A stretch of 64,000 nucleotides of DNA from Trileptium ribeirensis (GCA_030248225.1 JASANE010003168.1:178321-242320); one strand, 5' to 3'; shown: positions 23,156 to 35,367, counted from the first letter of the stretch. Notes: a model not told the origin generated them from the sequence alone. Translations and numbers: made by a program.

Positions 23156-24089
23156 GACTGCCGCGGCTCGTACCCCCGCAAGAACCCTGCTCTATTATCT
23201 AACGATATAAGATCCGGTACGTGACATGGACAACATTTTGGTGCATTTTTTTCAATATTTTTGGTGCTTCCCAAGATTGACATGTTTTCCTCACAATATC
23301 GGTCCTTCAATAAGTCTATGGTCATTTCTACCCAAAGCTATGTCTTACAAGTATCCCCCCAATAACGCCAAATCTACCCTGTTTCGTTTACAGATGTGTT
23401 GATGAGCCGTGTCATCTTGCTCAGTTTTTATTAATAACACCTTTTATTTCGATATAATTAATTTGAAACTGGTATTTTAGGGCTTAATTGTCTGCGAACC
23501 AATTTTAGCTTGGAAATATAATATGATGGACTACATCAGGTACTGTATATCTTTCTCAAATCGTCATGGTCAAGGTCAATATTAGCAGTTCTTGCACTTT
23601 TTCAAATCCAATTTTAACGAGCGTATTTCACTCAGATGTACACCGCATAAATTGTATGGCCCACATATATATATATATAAATCAATATTTATTTAATGCA
23701 TGTATGTATGTATTATGTATTATATTTATATCACACTGTGTAGGTCACATAATATTATGATTATGTGTACCAACAGATATTTACTATGAATGTAATATTG
23801 ACATATATTGTAATTATTATATGAGCATTCAGTTGTGCCTTAATTAAAGTATACGATGCTTTGGATGATTCTACGTTTGGTGGCGGTCTATAACCTCTTA
23901 GTACCTTTTTACAACTCACTGCACCTCATCTTATTAATATTCATTTGTTTTTATTCAAAATTTTAGCCGTACTATTTTTTTACTTCTTTGCAATAGAATT
24001 TGTAAAAAACCGTTGATAAATTTTATGAATTATTGCAAAAAGCATACATTTTCTCGTTTTAACTGTAAAACTAGTTACCTGTTATTTAG

Positions 24090-24127
24090 ATGGTAGATCC
24101 ATCCAGGAACGAGATAGTTTCGCGCAG
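24090..24127 (+). CDS. exon 1 of the small unknown gene
   Basis: It encodes MVDPSRNEIVSR plus two bases and ends at AG|GTTAGT. Confidence 0.4.
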
Positions 24128-25631
24128 GTTAGTTTACAATGATTTAGAGCAATAAGAGCAATAAGATGCGGCTCTCATGAAATTGATAGATGAGCGACGT
24201 TGGGTTCACTCTGTTTTGCAGGAACAGCAGCCGTAACCAGGCTGTACGGCAGATACTGGTCGAAGAAGTGCGTGTAGAGCGAAAATATGATACAAGAATT
24301 AATTCAATAAACATGTGGCATCGTTTTAGGTAATCGGATTTTGTAAAACATTGTGCATTATTTATAGCACCAATATGATTATAATACCTAAAACAACCAG
24401 ACACCGATAATGGTAAAAAGAAAGATTTTGATTTTCATCACTATAGTTATTAGAAAAGCACAGCTACATTATTTTTGCCCGAGTTAGAACATAACTGATA
24501 TTGAAACAGCTAAAATAGGAATATTTTGAGAAAGTCTTTACGAAATCTAGAACATATTAACGCAGAAATTCAGTGGTAGGGGTGGAGTTCGATGGTCGAA
24601 AAGTGGAACGGCGCTACGGAAAAATAGAAGCCGCCTGCTGGCGGCCTGTTTATGTAGTAAATAGAGGTGCAGCCCCTTGAGTCCCCTCTTGCTGTGTCCC
24701 TGTTCTGTAGGTATAATATTTTGTAGAGTTGGTACAATTTTGACAAAGCATTATAAAATTGAACACATGATGTCTTCATTTTAATACGTTTATTAAAGCA
24801 CTCTGCTCGCTTCATATTACCTTGCTGAGCGAGTTACTACACTGATTCTTTCTTATTTTCACATGGTTTTTTTAATTGTCTGCTGTTAACGAAAATGGTG
24901 ATTGTTCATTTGTCGCAGTTAAAAGCACCTTGAAATCTTACTATTTTTCACAACAAAGCACTTTCTTTAGTTCAAACTTAATGCGGAGCATGCAAATATT
25001 TAAAACCGTTCATTATATTGATAAGATCCATATCAGTGGATATCAGTATATAAATTTGAATCATACGTCTTCCATTAGTTGTATATATCTACAGTTTAAC
25101 AATAATAATAATAGTTAATACCGAACGTTTAGCATTTTCGCTGTATTTTATTGTATATATATTGTTCTAATTGTATCATGATCAGTAGAAACACACAGTG
25201 ACCAGGTTCCTTTTCACTTCGGAATTCTGGCCTGATTGTGGAAGATGTGATAACGGCGGTCTTGTTTAACTCCAACTTACGGCGATGATCAAGCATTTAA
25301 ACTTATACTTGACATCTGTCGAAATGGTTCTATTTATGAGCAGGCGCACGAGAAAAATTTGATGTTTTATCGAATGTAGACAAATTTTTTGATAGATGGT
25401 GTTTAACCAACGTATACGATATTTGATATTTTAAAAAATCTCATTTTTAAAATGTTATGTTTACTTATAACAAAAACTAGATGGATTACATTGGCTCGCT
25501 GGAGTAAAAAGTTTGTAAAAATTCAACCAACACATGGTAAACTACAGCCACAAAATTTAGTTGCATCGGATGCAAACACAAATCGGTTAGATAACGCGGT
25601 CTTAAGGATTGAACAGTCATCGGCGACCTAA
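24090..25631 (+). CDS. small three-exon gene, unknown function (98 residues)
   Basis: Exons 24090-24127, 24222-24329 and 25481-25631 join through two introns with matching phases (AG|G and AG|A) into 98 codons and a stop. The protein starts MVDPSRNEIVSR, continues RNQAVRQILVEEVRVERKY and INMWHRFRWITLARWSKKF, and ends IEQSSAT. It is basic, with no signal peptide or membrane segment. I do not recognise the family. Donors are GTTAGT and GTAATC, acceptors TTTTGCAG and AAACTAG. The ATG at 24090 directly follows TTATTTAG, which could instead be an acceptor, so upstream exons are possible. Support is the open frame and phase agreement across both introns, plus GC-richer codon use than the surroundings. 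Confidence 0.45.
24222..24329 (+). CDS. exon 2 of the small unknown gene
   Basis: It follows TGTTTTGCAG and encodes NSSRNQAVRQILVEEVRV, then ERKYDTRINSINMWHRF. It leaves in phase 2 at AG|GTAATC; read-through would stop after one more codon. Confidence 0.45.
24330..25480 (+). other. intron 2 of the small unknown gene
   Basis: AT-rich sequence of 1.15 kb with no recognised gene. The segment near 24960-25045 resembles 12140-12195 (shared AATGCGGAGCAT context) and may be a dispersed repeat. Confidence 0.35.
25481..25631 (+). CDS. exon 3 of the small unknown gene, with stop
   Basis: It encodes (R)WITLARWSKKFVKIQPT, then LQPQNLVASDANTNRLDNA and LRIEQSSAT, with TAA at 25629-25631. Confidence 0.42.
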
Positions 25632-25784
25632 ATTCTTCAATTATAGCCCAATTTAATCTGCTTAAACTACTGCACTGCGGTTCTATGAACGTTTGGTTAG
25701 ATAGCTAGAGAATCACAAGGTCGCAACCTATGAACGTTGGCATAAGTAGCTTTACACAGTAATATTGGTGAACTTACGGCTTTA

Positions 25785-26275
25785 AAATCAACCGGCCGAC
25801 CATAGGCCGGCGTAAAGTTTTGGACGTCAGTGGGGCAGCCGACGGCTCAGTGGCCGACCGATGGTTCAATGGCTGGCCGACAGCCATTAGGCGGTGACAT
25901 CTAAGAGTTATCTTACTACAATATGAATTTTCGTAAACTCTACTTCAGCATTTGTTGCATATGAAGATTTTGCACAGCGTATAATGCAACTGCTAAACTA
26001 TGCATCCTCGCATATGCAATGTATCCTCGCATACGCAGACTATAGTTGGACTGATGAGACTAGATATTACTAGACGGTACAAAATCCTTGCATGTTAGTA
26101 ATTGGCGATGGCATCAAAAATATTCGGTAGTCTGATTTAATTTACTTGCTACACACCAGTGAGTACATAACTGCCGACAAATGGTTTTTGCTCGCGGCCG
26201 TTAGTGGTAGAAAATTGTTTATGGCCGGCCGGTGACATACGACAGAAATAATCTTCGGCCGGCCGGACGACTTTA
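25785..26275. repeat. GGCCG/CGGCC-rich dispersed repeat, copy 2
   Basis: Clusters of CGGCCGACC, GGCCGGCCGG and related words at 25788-25895 and 26190-26272, like 7140-7660. Confidence 0.4.
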
Positions 26276-27086
26276 ATGCTGTTTCCCAAAACTACGACGC
26301 AGAACCTAAATACAATTAACTTACAGTATGTATATTTCCTCTCTGTGTTCGATGAATGAACGTACACAGTGCATGCTGGACTGTTGAACGGAACGTTATA
26401 ATTTCCATTATAGTGGTAACAACCATCGTACCTATCGTATTTCAGTAGGTATATTATACGTATAACTTTGCGACCAAATCTGAAGTGCGTTGTTGTTCCC
26501 TGTTCTGTATGAATAAATGTATCGTAAATTTGCGCAAATTATGTTTTTGTTGTCAGTTTAGTGATTTTCATACCAATATGTATGTGTTATTTAAAGCAAT
26601 AATTATATAAAAACACTATTTTATTAGAAAATTGTAACAGCGTAATTTTACATTAAATTTATACACAAATGCCATACGACTTGGTGAAAAATTTAGAAGA
26701 AATTAAAAAAACAAGGAGTAGGCTTTGTGTGCACTTTCCTCAAAGAAAAATCGAAAATAGTGCTCTCTGAAAAGTTATCAACTTATTTCGGCTTGAAATA
26801 AGCATTTTTAGTTGTACAAGCAATTTATGCATAAAACAAAAAATGTATCGCAGCAATGATGACGTGTAACCTTAGCGATTTTGGATCTAACCGAGTTGGT
26901 TTCTTCCATTTGTGTTATACAAATTCACCAATTTGCTTAACACAAATGGAGAACGATCAAATTACCGCAAGTTCTAATAAACTACTCACAGAATTTAAAA
27001 TCCTTCACACGCTGTGCCAAAACGAATAAGTAAAACAGAAAACCGTCATGGTCACTTAAAGCATTTGTGTGTGTGGCAGTAAACAT

Positions 27087-27590
27087 AGGTTCTTTTCCAT
27101 TATCCCCCAGCCCGCATTTGCCCAAAAACGGTCAGATTATAGAAATTTTGGTATTTTTGTGAGCCTCGAGACCTCCCGTGATCATTTCTAGCAAAAAAAT
27201 TATTTTTTAAAATTTTATGTCGTCGATTTATTCGGGAACCCAAAAAATTTTTTCTTAAAAATTGGATTTTTAGCCATCATTCGACGCAACGGAACGACCT
27301 GAGTGTAATGGTGTTATTTGTAACGGGACCCGATAAAAGCATCCTAAGTTATGGCGAAAAACTGTTTAATTGGAGAGCCTCTCAGCCTCCGATATTTTTG
27401 GCCATAACTTAGGATGCAGTTACTGGATCCCGTTAAAAATACCATTCGATTCAGCTCGTTAAGCCGCGTCGAATGGTTGGTAAAAAATTTTTTAAGAAAA
27501 AAAATTTTTGGTTGCAGATAGGGTTCAAAATTTCCAGAATCTGACCATTTTTGGGCAAACGCGGGATGGGGGGATAATGGAAAAGAACCT
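27087..27590. mobile_element. 504-bp inverted-repeat element (MITE)
   Basis: The ends AGGTTCTTTTCCATTATCCC and its complement face each other and match over about 55 bp with few mismatches. Inside is a second inverted pair, GCATCCTAAGTTATGGC (27339) and GCCATAACTTAGGATGC (27401). No open frame of note. Bases TA at both edges may be the target duplication. Confidence 0.7.
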
Positions 27591-27599
27591 TAACATATT

Positions 27600-27935
27600 T
27601 GACTAGGAACTTTTCACCCACGGAGGAGCACCTAAGGGGTGGTACGCCCACCTAAGCAATACTTACTAGCGTCCGTGCGGCTCGGCATCACCGCTCCCCC
27701 GCGCTAAAGCGCACAGAAATTTCAGCACAAAACAATGAAAATTTCCAAAAATTGGGGGAAATTTTAGCAGATGTGGCATAAAATTGGTAAAAATTGTATA
27801 AATTATATTCTTAAAAATTTCGAATGTATATATATACCCCCGCTGTGCGTCAGCACGCTTCTCACCGCTTATATACCCTCCAACCGCCAAACTATCTTCA
27901 TGTATGCCATGGATTATGTATACACGTATCAATGC
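27600..27935. repeat. GC-rich dispersed repeat family copy
   Basis: A GC-rich edge, then CCAAAAATTGGGGGAAATTTTAGC-like core and a CATGTATGCCATGG end. It starts directly next to the 504-bp element. Confidence 0.35.
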
Positions 27936-28689
27936 GGTGCATTATTGATGTTAATCTAAATACAGATTTTGGATCTATTATGCGTTTCCCGCATACAGTC
28001 ACACATTTGTAAGAACGTACAGTGACGCGATGCACTAAACGACCTTGTCGCTGTTATATATTCGCTCGCGTTGTGAGGTTCCTTAGGGAACCGAGCAACA
28101 GCTAATAGATAGCGTAGCGGCTAATGTACAGTGCTCGCAGCCCAACGATCCTGGATCAATCTACGACTGCAGCAACAATTTTTTCAAAGTTGTACGAAAT
28201 GCACATTAATTCATGCGGGAAAGGTGTAATAGCGGAATGTGTTAAATTTATAATTATTGTCTTAAATTAAAAAATATTGACTTTTTGTATGCTCTTGGAT
28301 AAGACAAACATTACGATTGCGCAATAGATAAATATTTGCATTAATGAGTGACTCGTTTACAACACGATTTACAATTCTCTTGTTATAAAAAGTACAAATT
28401 GAGCTTTTAAACCAAATTAGACTTTATTGGCAAAACACGCATCTATACACTTTAGTCAATGGAAAACAGACTTTCATCCAATTTTAGAAAGTCTGTTCTG
28501 ACAGACTCACCAGATGTGACAATTCTAATTTTGTACATGATCGACATTAAGGCTATACCGAGATGATATTTCGGTTCGATACATCCAGCGTTTCTGTCAA
28601 AGAAGAGCTACAGGTAAACCGCGATGTAATTAGAGTAATATCATGAAAAACTAAATTTGTCGATGACAAAGGTCAGTCTAAGTCTAAGA

Positions 28690-29070
28690 ATTTCCGGTGA
28701 TTCTTTCTGTAACGTCACAATACGGTATTATACCACATTCCCACTGCACATACATGCTCATGGTGGGACAGGTGACAATTATCCCCTGATGCTCCGCACC
28801 CTTCCCCCTGCGCGCGGAAAATTTTGAAAAAAATTGGCAAAAGTTAACGGAAAATTGGCAAAAAAATGAGTGCCAAAAACTTTTGAAAATTTGATTTCCA
28901 AAATACTTCAAAACATCCACTCCCTGGTGACCTCCACCCCTCGCCGTCAGCATGATCCCCCCTGCCGACGACCTCACACCCCCGGCGCGCCCACTATCCC
29001 TCCCGGGACTTCGGACTTCTCCCATGTTTACCCAGACTTCGGACCTCTCCGATGTCCATTGCACCAGACT
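28690..29070. repeat. GC-rich dispersed repeat family copy
   Basis: It has the end motif CATACATGCTCATGG (28749), an AAAATTGGCAAAA core and a C-rich patch (28920-29010). Confidence 0.45.
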
Positions 29071-31409
29071 GTTCGGTATATATAGTCGAAATTATCGTTG
29101 TATATATATATATGAATATGGTGATACCATTTCAACATCGAAAGTTGTACGAGTGCATTTCAGTAGAGTTGGATCATTTTCAGGGACCCAATCCCAAATT
29201 CTGTACGGCCGTTTTAGAGGTGAGCTGAAGCAACCAACATTTGGAGGAGCCCGAGCCTCCCATTTCCGATGTTCATGGTGTATTTAATGTTTCCAGAAAT
29301 GCTAATTTCTACTGGTATTTATAATCTTTCAGCTAAACTTATCTCCAGGGCAAAACGTGGGTTGTTGACAAACCGAATCGGTGGACATGAATGCATACCT
29401 CTTTCTGTTTCTATATATTTTAATATCCGCGTGTTGATTCCTAATCCACAACAGACCGCTGTGACAAACACCTCTAAGAGTTTCTAGTTTTTGCTTTGCG
29501 CGATGTGGTATCCGGTTTCATGATAAAACCACTAATCGCATTGGCTACTGTCGAGTAATAACAAGTTCTAAAATTACCTTTCAATGGTATTGGTATGGTC
29601 CAATCACAGAACATTTTTCTAATGATATGGCCAAGGATGTATGGGAGATGATGGACTTACCGATTTTTAAGGACTTGGTTTTGCCTCCTGTTTTGAAATG
29701 TGTCATCTAAATATCTTTATTTTAGCATTATGTCCACTTAAAATGTATCCATTTTATAACAATTTGCACTATAATATCCTCTACTTTCAATTTTCAATTT
29801 CTAAAAATTTCCATACTTTTTCAGATCTTGGGTTTCCTAAAATTTGTGGAAATTTTTCCTGCGGCAATGATGCATATTTGGAGACTTTTGTTTGGATCGT
29901 GTTTTATATTTGCCTGTGCTCTTTTCTTCGGTATGTGACTAGAACATTGTGGAGTATATATATTTACTATAACTATAAGCCTCAAACTTTCCAAACCTGA
30001 TCCGTAACTGATCTGTTTTCAAAAATCAAACAACCAGCATAATTGAAAAACTAGGAATCCTTGCGTTCCTGTTCATCACTAACATTTAAGGCTAATAAAT
30101 TGTCACTTCAGGTTAATTAAAGTGTTTTCCTAGAATACCAAAACCCAAAAGTCACTTATGGGTCTTTTGCAGAAAACCATACTGCCTTCCATTTTTATGC
30201 AAATTATTGTTGTCCTCAATTTTTAAAAATGTCTTTGTTTTTTACAACTCGGGCCACTACGTTTTATCCATGCAACATCCATATCAGAATCGATATGGTA
30301 TGGTGTTGCGAACGAGAATAATCGTTGCAACCTAGTCCAATAAATGGGAGTTTTATGGTTGAGGCCATCATATCGGTTATTAGCAAACCGATAAGCGGAT
30401 TAGCTAGAGTGAAGCTCAGCAGGGTGTTTTCCCCAGAGACTTTAAGTTTCCCTTCCCAGTGATGTGGCTTCGCCGAAAAAGACATTGGGACAGGGAATAT
30501 CTTGTGACCAAACTAAGTATATACCAGAAGCGAAATTGACGTAAATTTAAATTAACTTTATATTCCGCGTTGCTCATGAATTATTAACAGCAAATTGTTA
30601 CTATGAGTTCACGGGTAGCTCATACATGGGCCGCCAGAGCATTGGTAATCGCAGTCTTCTACTTTTAGGTTCAACGTTGACATAGAGATATCTTTGAGAG
30701 CCCAACTGCATATATTATACAGTGTAAGCAAGAGCTAATATAACCTTTATAGGCGCAAGTGAAAGATAAACGTTCTGCCCGAAAAAGTTATATAGTCAGT
30801 AGTTGTAGTTTTGCAAAATTGCAAGAAAACAAGTTTTATAAATTTATGAAACTAAAACATTTTATCCCAAAATGAAAATCTCAATCCTCAATGTCCCAAA
30901 CACATTTACTTATATTTTATAAGTGCTTGACAAATTATGCAGTTTTATGTGTACCGCAAATAGTAATTCCAAAGTATATATATGGTTAAAAAGATTTTCT
31001 AGTGTGCACGCTATTATATATACCTACCGAATCTTACAACTTCGCACGTAAAATAGAAAAATCACGATCCCTTGTAATAGGCTTTTCAAAACAAAATGAA
31101 CTAGTAGCTAAGTTGCCATACATCTTTGATTTGCATAAAAACCTCATTGCACTCAGCAGAAACAATTGTATATCAACATATGCAATATACATGCATATAG
31201 ACTTCGAAATCTCTTATACAACCGTTTAGTCTGGATCTCTGAATGCAGATTTTCTACCAATTAGAAAACTCAGTATAAAATAAACAGAAAATGGATGCGC
31301 CTTGATAGCAATAGTATTTCCCTTGTGCGGGAATCATCAATACCGTTTCCAAACTTCCGTACCAAGGGAAAATATCCGACTTCTTGCCTACTGCAGTAAC
31401 GCAAAGAAT

Positions 31410-31745
31410 CATATATATATAGGTATAAAGGCAAAATCCTGTGTCTGTCTGTCTCTGTGTGTTCGCAATAGGCTCCGAAACTACTGGCCAGATTTACACC
31501 AAATTTGGCATAGTGGTACAACACGTCAGGGGTCAGGACATAGGCTACTTTTTATCCCGGTATCTGCTTTTAAAAAGGTATTTTACTAAGTACTGAAACA
31601 GTACTTTTTGCAGTATCTGCATATTCTACAAGTCTGATCGCACTGAAATTTGACACGCCAGTGGCAGATATTAGGCCACAAATCTTATATATATAAAAGC
31701 AAAATCCTGTGTGTCTGTCTACTCTTTTTCTTCTTCGACATTTTT
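31410..31745. repeat. dispersed repeat ends of the GCAAAATCCTGTGT type
   Basis: TATATATAAAGGCAAAATCC-like starts occur at 31412 and 31685, followed by CTGTGTCTGTCTG, CTCCGAAACTAC and TAGGCTACTTTTTATCCCGG. I know similar strings from animal Helitron-related and other dispersed repeats. A GC hairpin (GGGCGCGAAGCGCC) then GGCTAGT near 32727-32753 could be a Helitron-like 3' end. Confidence 0.25.
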
Positions 31746-31761
31746 TTCCAGAGATAGTTTA

Positions 31762-32207
31762 TGCGGGATTCACGTTATAATGTCCCCAACAGTTGGAACT
31801 TTTGTCCCCCTGTAGTGTAGACTATACCGTAAAGACGGTGACAGTGACACCCACACCATGTAACAAAATATGAGGGTGTCGGGCACACCCCTAGATACCT
31901 CATTTTGGCAATGTAGTATTTCGGTGTTTTATGCTTGCCAATGCGGTGTTTCTAGGGTATCATGTAGGCCCTATGTAAAATGACTCCACGGGCTGGCGGA
32001 AACCCTCAGCAAAACGAAAAAGCAACAACGGTTCATTGACACCGTCTGAAATAAGCCAAACTATTAGCTAGCTTTGTTTGAAATATATTTGAAACTTTAT
32101 TTAAAAACACAGGGGTGTCTAAGACACTCTGTAGTCTAGGGTGTGCCTGCCACTGTGTGGGGTACATAAGTTCCAAGTGGTGGGGACATTATAACCTGAA
32201 TCCCGCA
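31762..32207. mobile_element. 446-bp Harbinger-like MITE with TTA target duplication
   Basis: Ends TGCGGGATTCACGTTATAAT and complementary TGCGGGATTCAGGTTATAAT match over about 40 bp. TTA flanks both sides (31759-31761 and 32208-32210), the TWA duplication typical of PIF/Harbinger transposons. No transposase frame is visible. A related end lies at 33375-33470, also followed by TTA. Confidence 0.65.
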
Positions 32208-33374
32208 TTAGTGTATAGCTATTTTTCAGAACAATCTCTTAGCTCTTGCTCTTAACTATTTAGTGCTGTTCTCCTGTCTATACTCTGTTTCACGGTTTAG
32301 TTGGCGGTAGTTGTATATTTGTTTGTTTATATAAGTTTGTTGTATTGTTTATTCTATATTGCACTCTGCACTTGTCGTTTCAATTGAATTAGCGGATACA
32401 TATTTGTCGTATATAGTAAGTTCATTTAGTGGATCTAACTACATATTTGTCTGGCAAAAGGCGCAATGATTATGCTGCTGCGCCAGCTTTCCTGTAATGC
32501 AAGGAAAAGCGTCGCTAAACTTCCAACTTTATGTAACCTGGTACCGTTAAGCACGACATGTGCCTGATTATCTTTGGTTTTTCTAGAGGAACCTGCAAAT
32601 TCCTTCTGCATCAAGTTGTATCTTAATAGTCGACATCATACGGCAACACCGAACAGTACTGTATTAAAAAGTGAATACTTTCTCGGGCACTACTGCTGTG
32701 GCCCGGAAGAACGAAAAAGGCCGGGCGCGAAGCGCCAGGCCACATTATGGCTAGTCACATATATTTTGCAATTACCGTGTCACAGTTGTGAAGTTTAGAG
32801 CATGGCACTGTTTCACGTAGTTTAGAGCATTGCGCTGTTATAGTCAGCTTATCAACTAAAGAGCACACGCGATGGCCTTGGATTCCCACTAAAAACAAAA
32901 ATTCCAAACGTCCCCACTATGCGCAGAGCAATTTCTATCCTTACACGGATCCCGCAAGCGTATATAGAAACTGTGTAAAAGCGTGAAGCGAAATATGTAT
33001 AGATTTGTTCTTCGAAAATTTCTGCAATTTTTCGCACTAAAGGACATACTGGAATGTCGGTAATATCGTCAATGGAAAAGCCAAACTTGCAACTGGAATC
33101 ACTAGGCCTACTACACCGTAACATGGAACATTTCTTCACAATAACGTGATTACCCTTAGCTACTAAACTGGTGCGACCTTTCTGAAACGAACACAGTCTG
33201 TAGCTAATGCGGTTTATTAGACACTGTGTTGTGTAGTTTTTAGAATTCTCAATATTTGGACCAAGGCTATATGAACGTTGATGAAATAATGCCGCACACT
33301 GCCAAATAAAACTCCTGGATGACAAGGTATGCTTCACACTGTCGAGAAGCGACAATACTACTAGCTAGCAAACA

Positions 33375-33470
33375 TTGAAAAAATTTATAAACAGGTAGGT
33401 CTCTAAGACACCGCAGTGTGCGGTGTACATAGGTTCCAAACGTTGAGGACATTATAACGTGAACGCCGCC
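33375..33470. mobile_element. truncated end of the Harbinger-like MITE
   Basis: GGTTCCAAACGTTGAGGACA and TTATAACGTGAACGCCGCC correspond to the right end of the 31762-32207 element and are followed by TTA. The other end was not found. Confidence 0.5.
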
Positions 33471-33732
33471 TTAGGCAGATACACACAACACGCTCTGCAA
33501 TAAACGAATACTATCAGAAATCTTTATTATCCGGTTGAGCCGTGTATGATCATAAAAACTCGAACTTTACGCTGCGGCGAAAAACCAACCTGAAAAGATC
33601 ACTCTAAAATGTATCGACAGAAAAGTAGTTTGACGATTCAAACGGTTATAGGTTCGTAGTCTGCGCCGCCACGCGAAGCATTATACAAATTCCTACGACG
33701 ATACCAATAATATATTTAAATGCAGACAGCTG

Positions 33733-33834
33733 CTAGGCTCTGCTATTGTTTATTTTCTTGTATACAGTCTTTATCACAAATGCCGCCAAATATTTAAAAG
33801 TATAAGCTTGACACAAACCCAGTGTAGCAGCTAT
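33733..33834 (-). CDS. Tudor-like gene, last exon
   Basis: IAATLGLCQAYTFKYLAAF continuing to KINNSRA and TAG (33733-33735). The acceptor is ATCATTCCAG. Confidence 0.32.
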   Translation of the reverse strand: MAATLGLCQAYTFKYLAAFVIKTVYKKINNSRA

Positions 33835-35367
33835 CTGGAATGATCAAGAAAAATATTAAGAAGGATACTACACCAAAATAATTGCAAACGCGCGTTTTAA
33901 TACTGCCAGCAACAACTCACAGCAACTGCTTTTCAAGATGCATTCACTGGTAATTAACTATCCACAATATTAAAGATCTGCGGAAAATGTTTAATGAAAT
34001 TTCACGAATTGTATAAAACTGCAAAACAAAAATGTGCAATACATTTCTTTACTACATTAAGCAAACTTACGCAAATTTTAAATTTATACATTCCCAAAAA
34101 CATTGCACATATGAATGCACCTATGCAATGTATCTGCAGTGTTCCAATTAAACGAACACGTCAATTATACAATAAAATGGCATAAAGCACCTTGTAATAA
34201 TAATTTTTCATCAATTAATATTAACACAATTACATAAAACAAAAAAATTGTCACCAAACGTCGTTTCCGTTTCAAGTTTTGCACATATCCATCACGAACA
34301 CAACGAATGTATAATGTTGTAAAGACACAACCTGATAAATTGTTTTGCTTCAGCATTAAATGACTATCAAAATTTTTAGGTATATTATATATTGGTAGCC
34401 GAGCTAAATCAGCAAAATCAAGCCACACAGTGTCAAAGTCAAAACATTTTACAGCAACTGTTTTATTTGTTGGATTGTAAAAAACCAATATAGGCCAACG
34501 AACAATATACAAATTTTACCACAAAACTGTAGGCCAGACTGCACAACACCAGCCCATATTGGTTATAAAAGCAAAAAGCTACAACTACATACTGTGTATT
34601 ATCGAAAGGAAAATTATTGGTATACAAATTGACTCAGAAAAAAGTGACGGCATCGTGAATGGACGATCCAACCTATATACGACATTTAGGACAACCTTAG
34701 CTCAACGCAAGAGGTATTTATACGTAGCTTAATATGAAAAGCGTTTTAGTACTCCGGAATTAGGCTTTCGTCACGAACGCTAATTCGGCGTCATACTTGC
34801 TTAACAACTACTAAAACTCATTTTTAAATAAAGAAACAAAATAGAAAATACATATAAATTTTTATAACGTCAACATCATTAATTTCCGTATAATAAATAT
34901 ACATAACAAGAGAATACAATGCGAAAGGAATGGATCTGGACCGAAGATCTCGATCCGAAAAGCAATATTTTCTGAACTAGTTACATACTTCACGTAGGAC
35001 CGCTCCGAAAAGCCACGTACATGTGCTCAAACTGTTGAGCTAAATTGCAAAGTCCTACAAACCCGCTTACATTTCAGCCAATGCCACAAACTGAAGATTG
35101 TGTGTACAATCCATCGAAATTGTAAAAACTCGAAACTACTAGAAAAACTTCGAAAATGTAATCGTAATTATAAAAACTGACAACTAACTTGACAACGATT
35201 TTGGCAAAAAGACACGTCCTAGTAACGAAGTCACTTTTTCAATTACGTACAGGTGTAATGAAATAATGTGAACCAAAATCGCGGTCGGGTTATTCACCGC
35301 CAGAGCTTTACTACTTCCAAGCACAATATACAATTGCTTCATAAGTGAAGTTCTATCCGCATTCACA
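33733..35367 (-). CDS. five-exon gene fragment with Tudor-like segment (one apparent indel)
   Basis: Exons in coding order: 35189-35367, 35071-35128, 34255-34538, 33959-34018, 33733-33834. All four junction phases agree (1, 2, 0, 0) if one extra base in the third exon is allowed. The third exon contains NPTNKTVAVKCFDFDTVW and FADLARLPIYNIP, which resembles the strand pattern of an extended Tudor domain (V-x-V-x-x-D-x-D ... L-x-x-LP). Other parts read MKQLYIVLGSSKALAV, CTHNLQFVALAE and IAATLGLCQAYTFKYLAAF. The 5' end is unresolved: the first exon needs two bases from an unseen exon. The gene lies on the same strand as PDI copy A, downstream of it. Family assignment is tentative. Confidence 0.38.
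33959..34018 (-). CDS. Tudor-like gene, fourth exon
   Basis: Twenty codons, FYTIREISLNIF to SLILWI, after the acceptor TTGTTTTGCAG; donor ATA|GTTAAT. Confidence 0.3.
34255..34538 (-). CDS. Tudor-like gene, third exon, frameshifted
   Basis: Acceptor GTTGTGCAG. The frame set by the previous exon gives ILAYSFVVKFVYCS; near 34493-34498 (TCGTTGG on the coding strand) the coding frame shifts by one to WPILVFYNPTNKTVAVKC, then NFDSHLMLKQNNLSGCV and VQNLKRKRRL. Length 284 is one base over what phase agreement needs. Confidence 0.42.
35071..35128 (-). CDS. Tudor-like gene, second visible exon
   Basis: It encodes (I)FTISMDCTHNLQFVALAE and ends AT|GTAAGC, a strong donor. The acceptor TTTCGAG is weak. 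Confidence 0.35.
35189..35367 (-). CDS. Tudor-like gene, first visible exon
   Basis: 59 codons, VNADRTSLMKQLYIVLG through LLGRVFLPKSLS. The acceptor is TTTTCTGAAG, the donor A|GTTAGT. GC-richer than its surroundings. Confidence 0.4.

Larger units (their letters stand above)
18292..24089. other. intergenic, repeat-rich
   Basis: Beyond the two palindromic MITE copies (18854, 21548) and a telomere-like block (23085) this 5.8 kb shows no exon that I could support. The first few hundred bases are presumably 3' UTR of the ESRP-like gene. Confidence 0.5.
25632..33732. other. intergenic, repeat-rich
   Basis: 8.1 kb containing the repeats listed individually. One further open frame at about 29465-29710 (+) ends in MAKDVWEMMDLPIFKDLVL; it has coding-like composition but no recognisable family or clear splice structure. 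Segments near 29515 and 30370 look like diverged copies of each other. Confidence 0.45.

Noticed and set aside
32852..33355. 167-codon minus-strand open frame between MITE fragments
   Set aside because: Its length is notable but composition is not clearly coding, I recognise no motif, and no phase-compatible neighbours were found.
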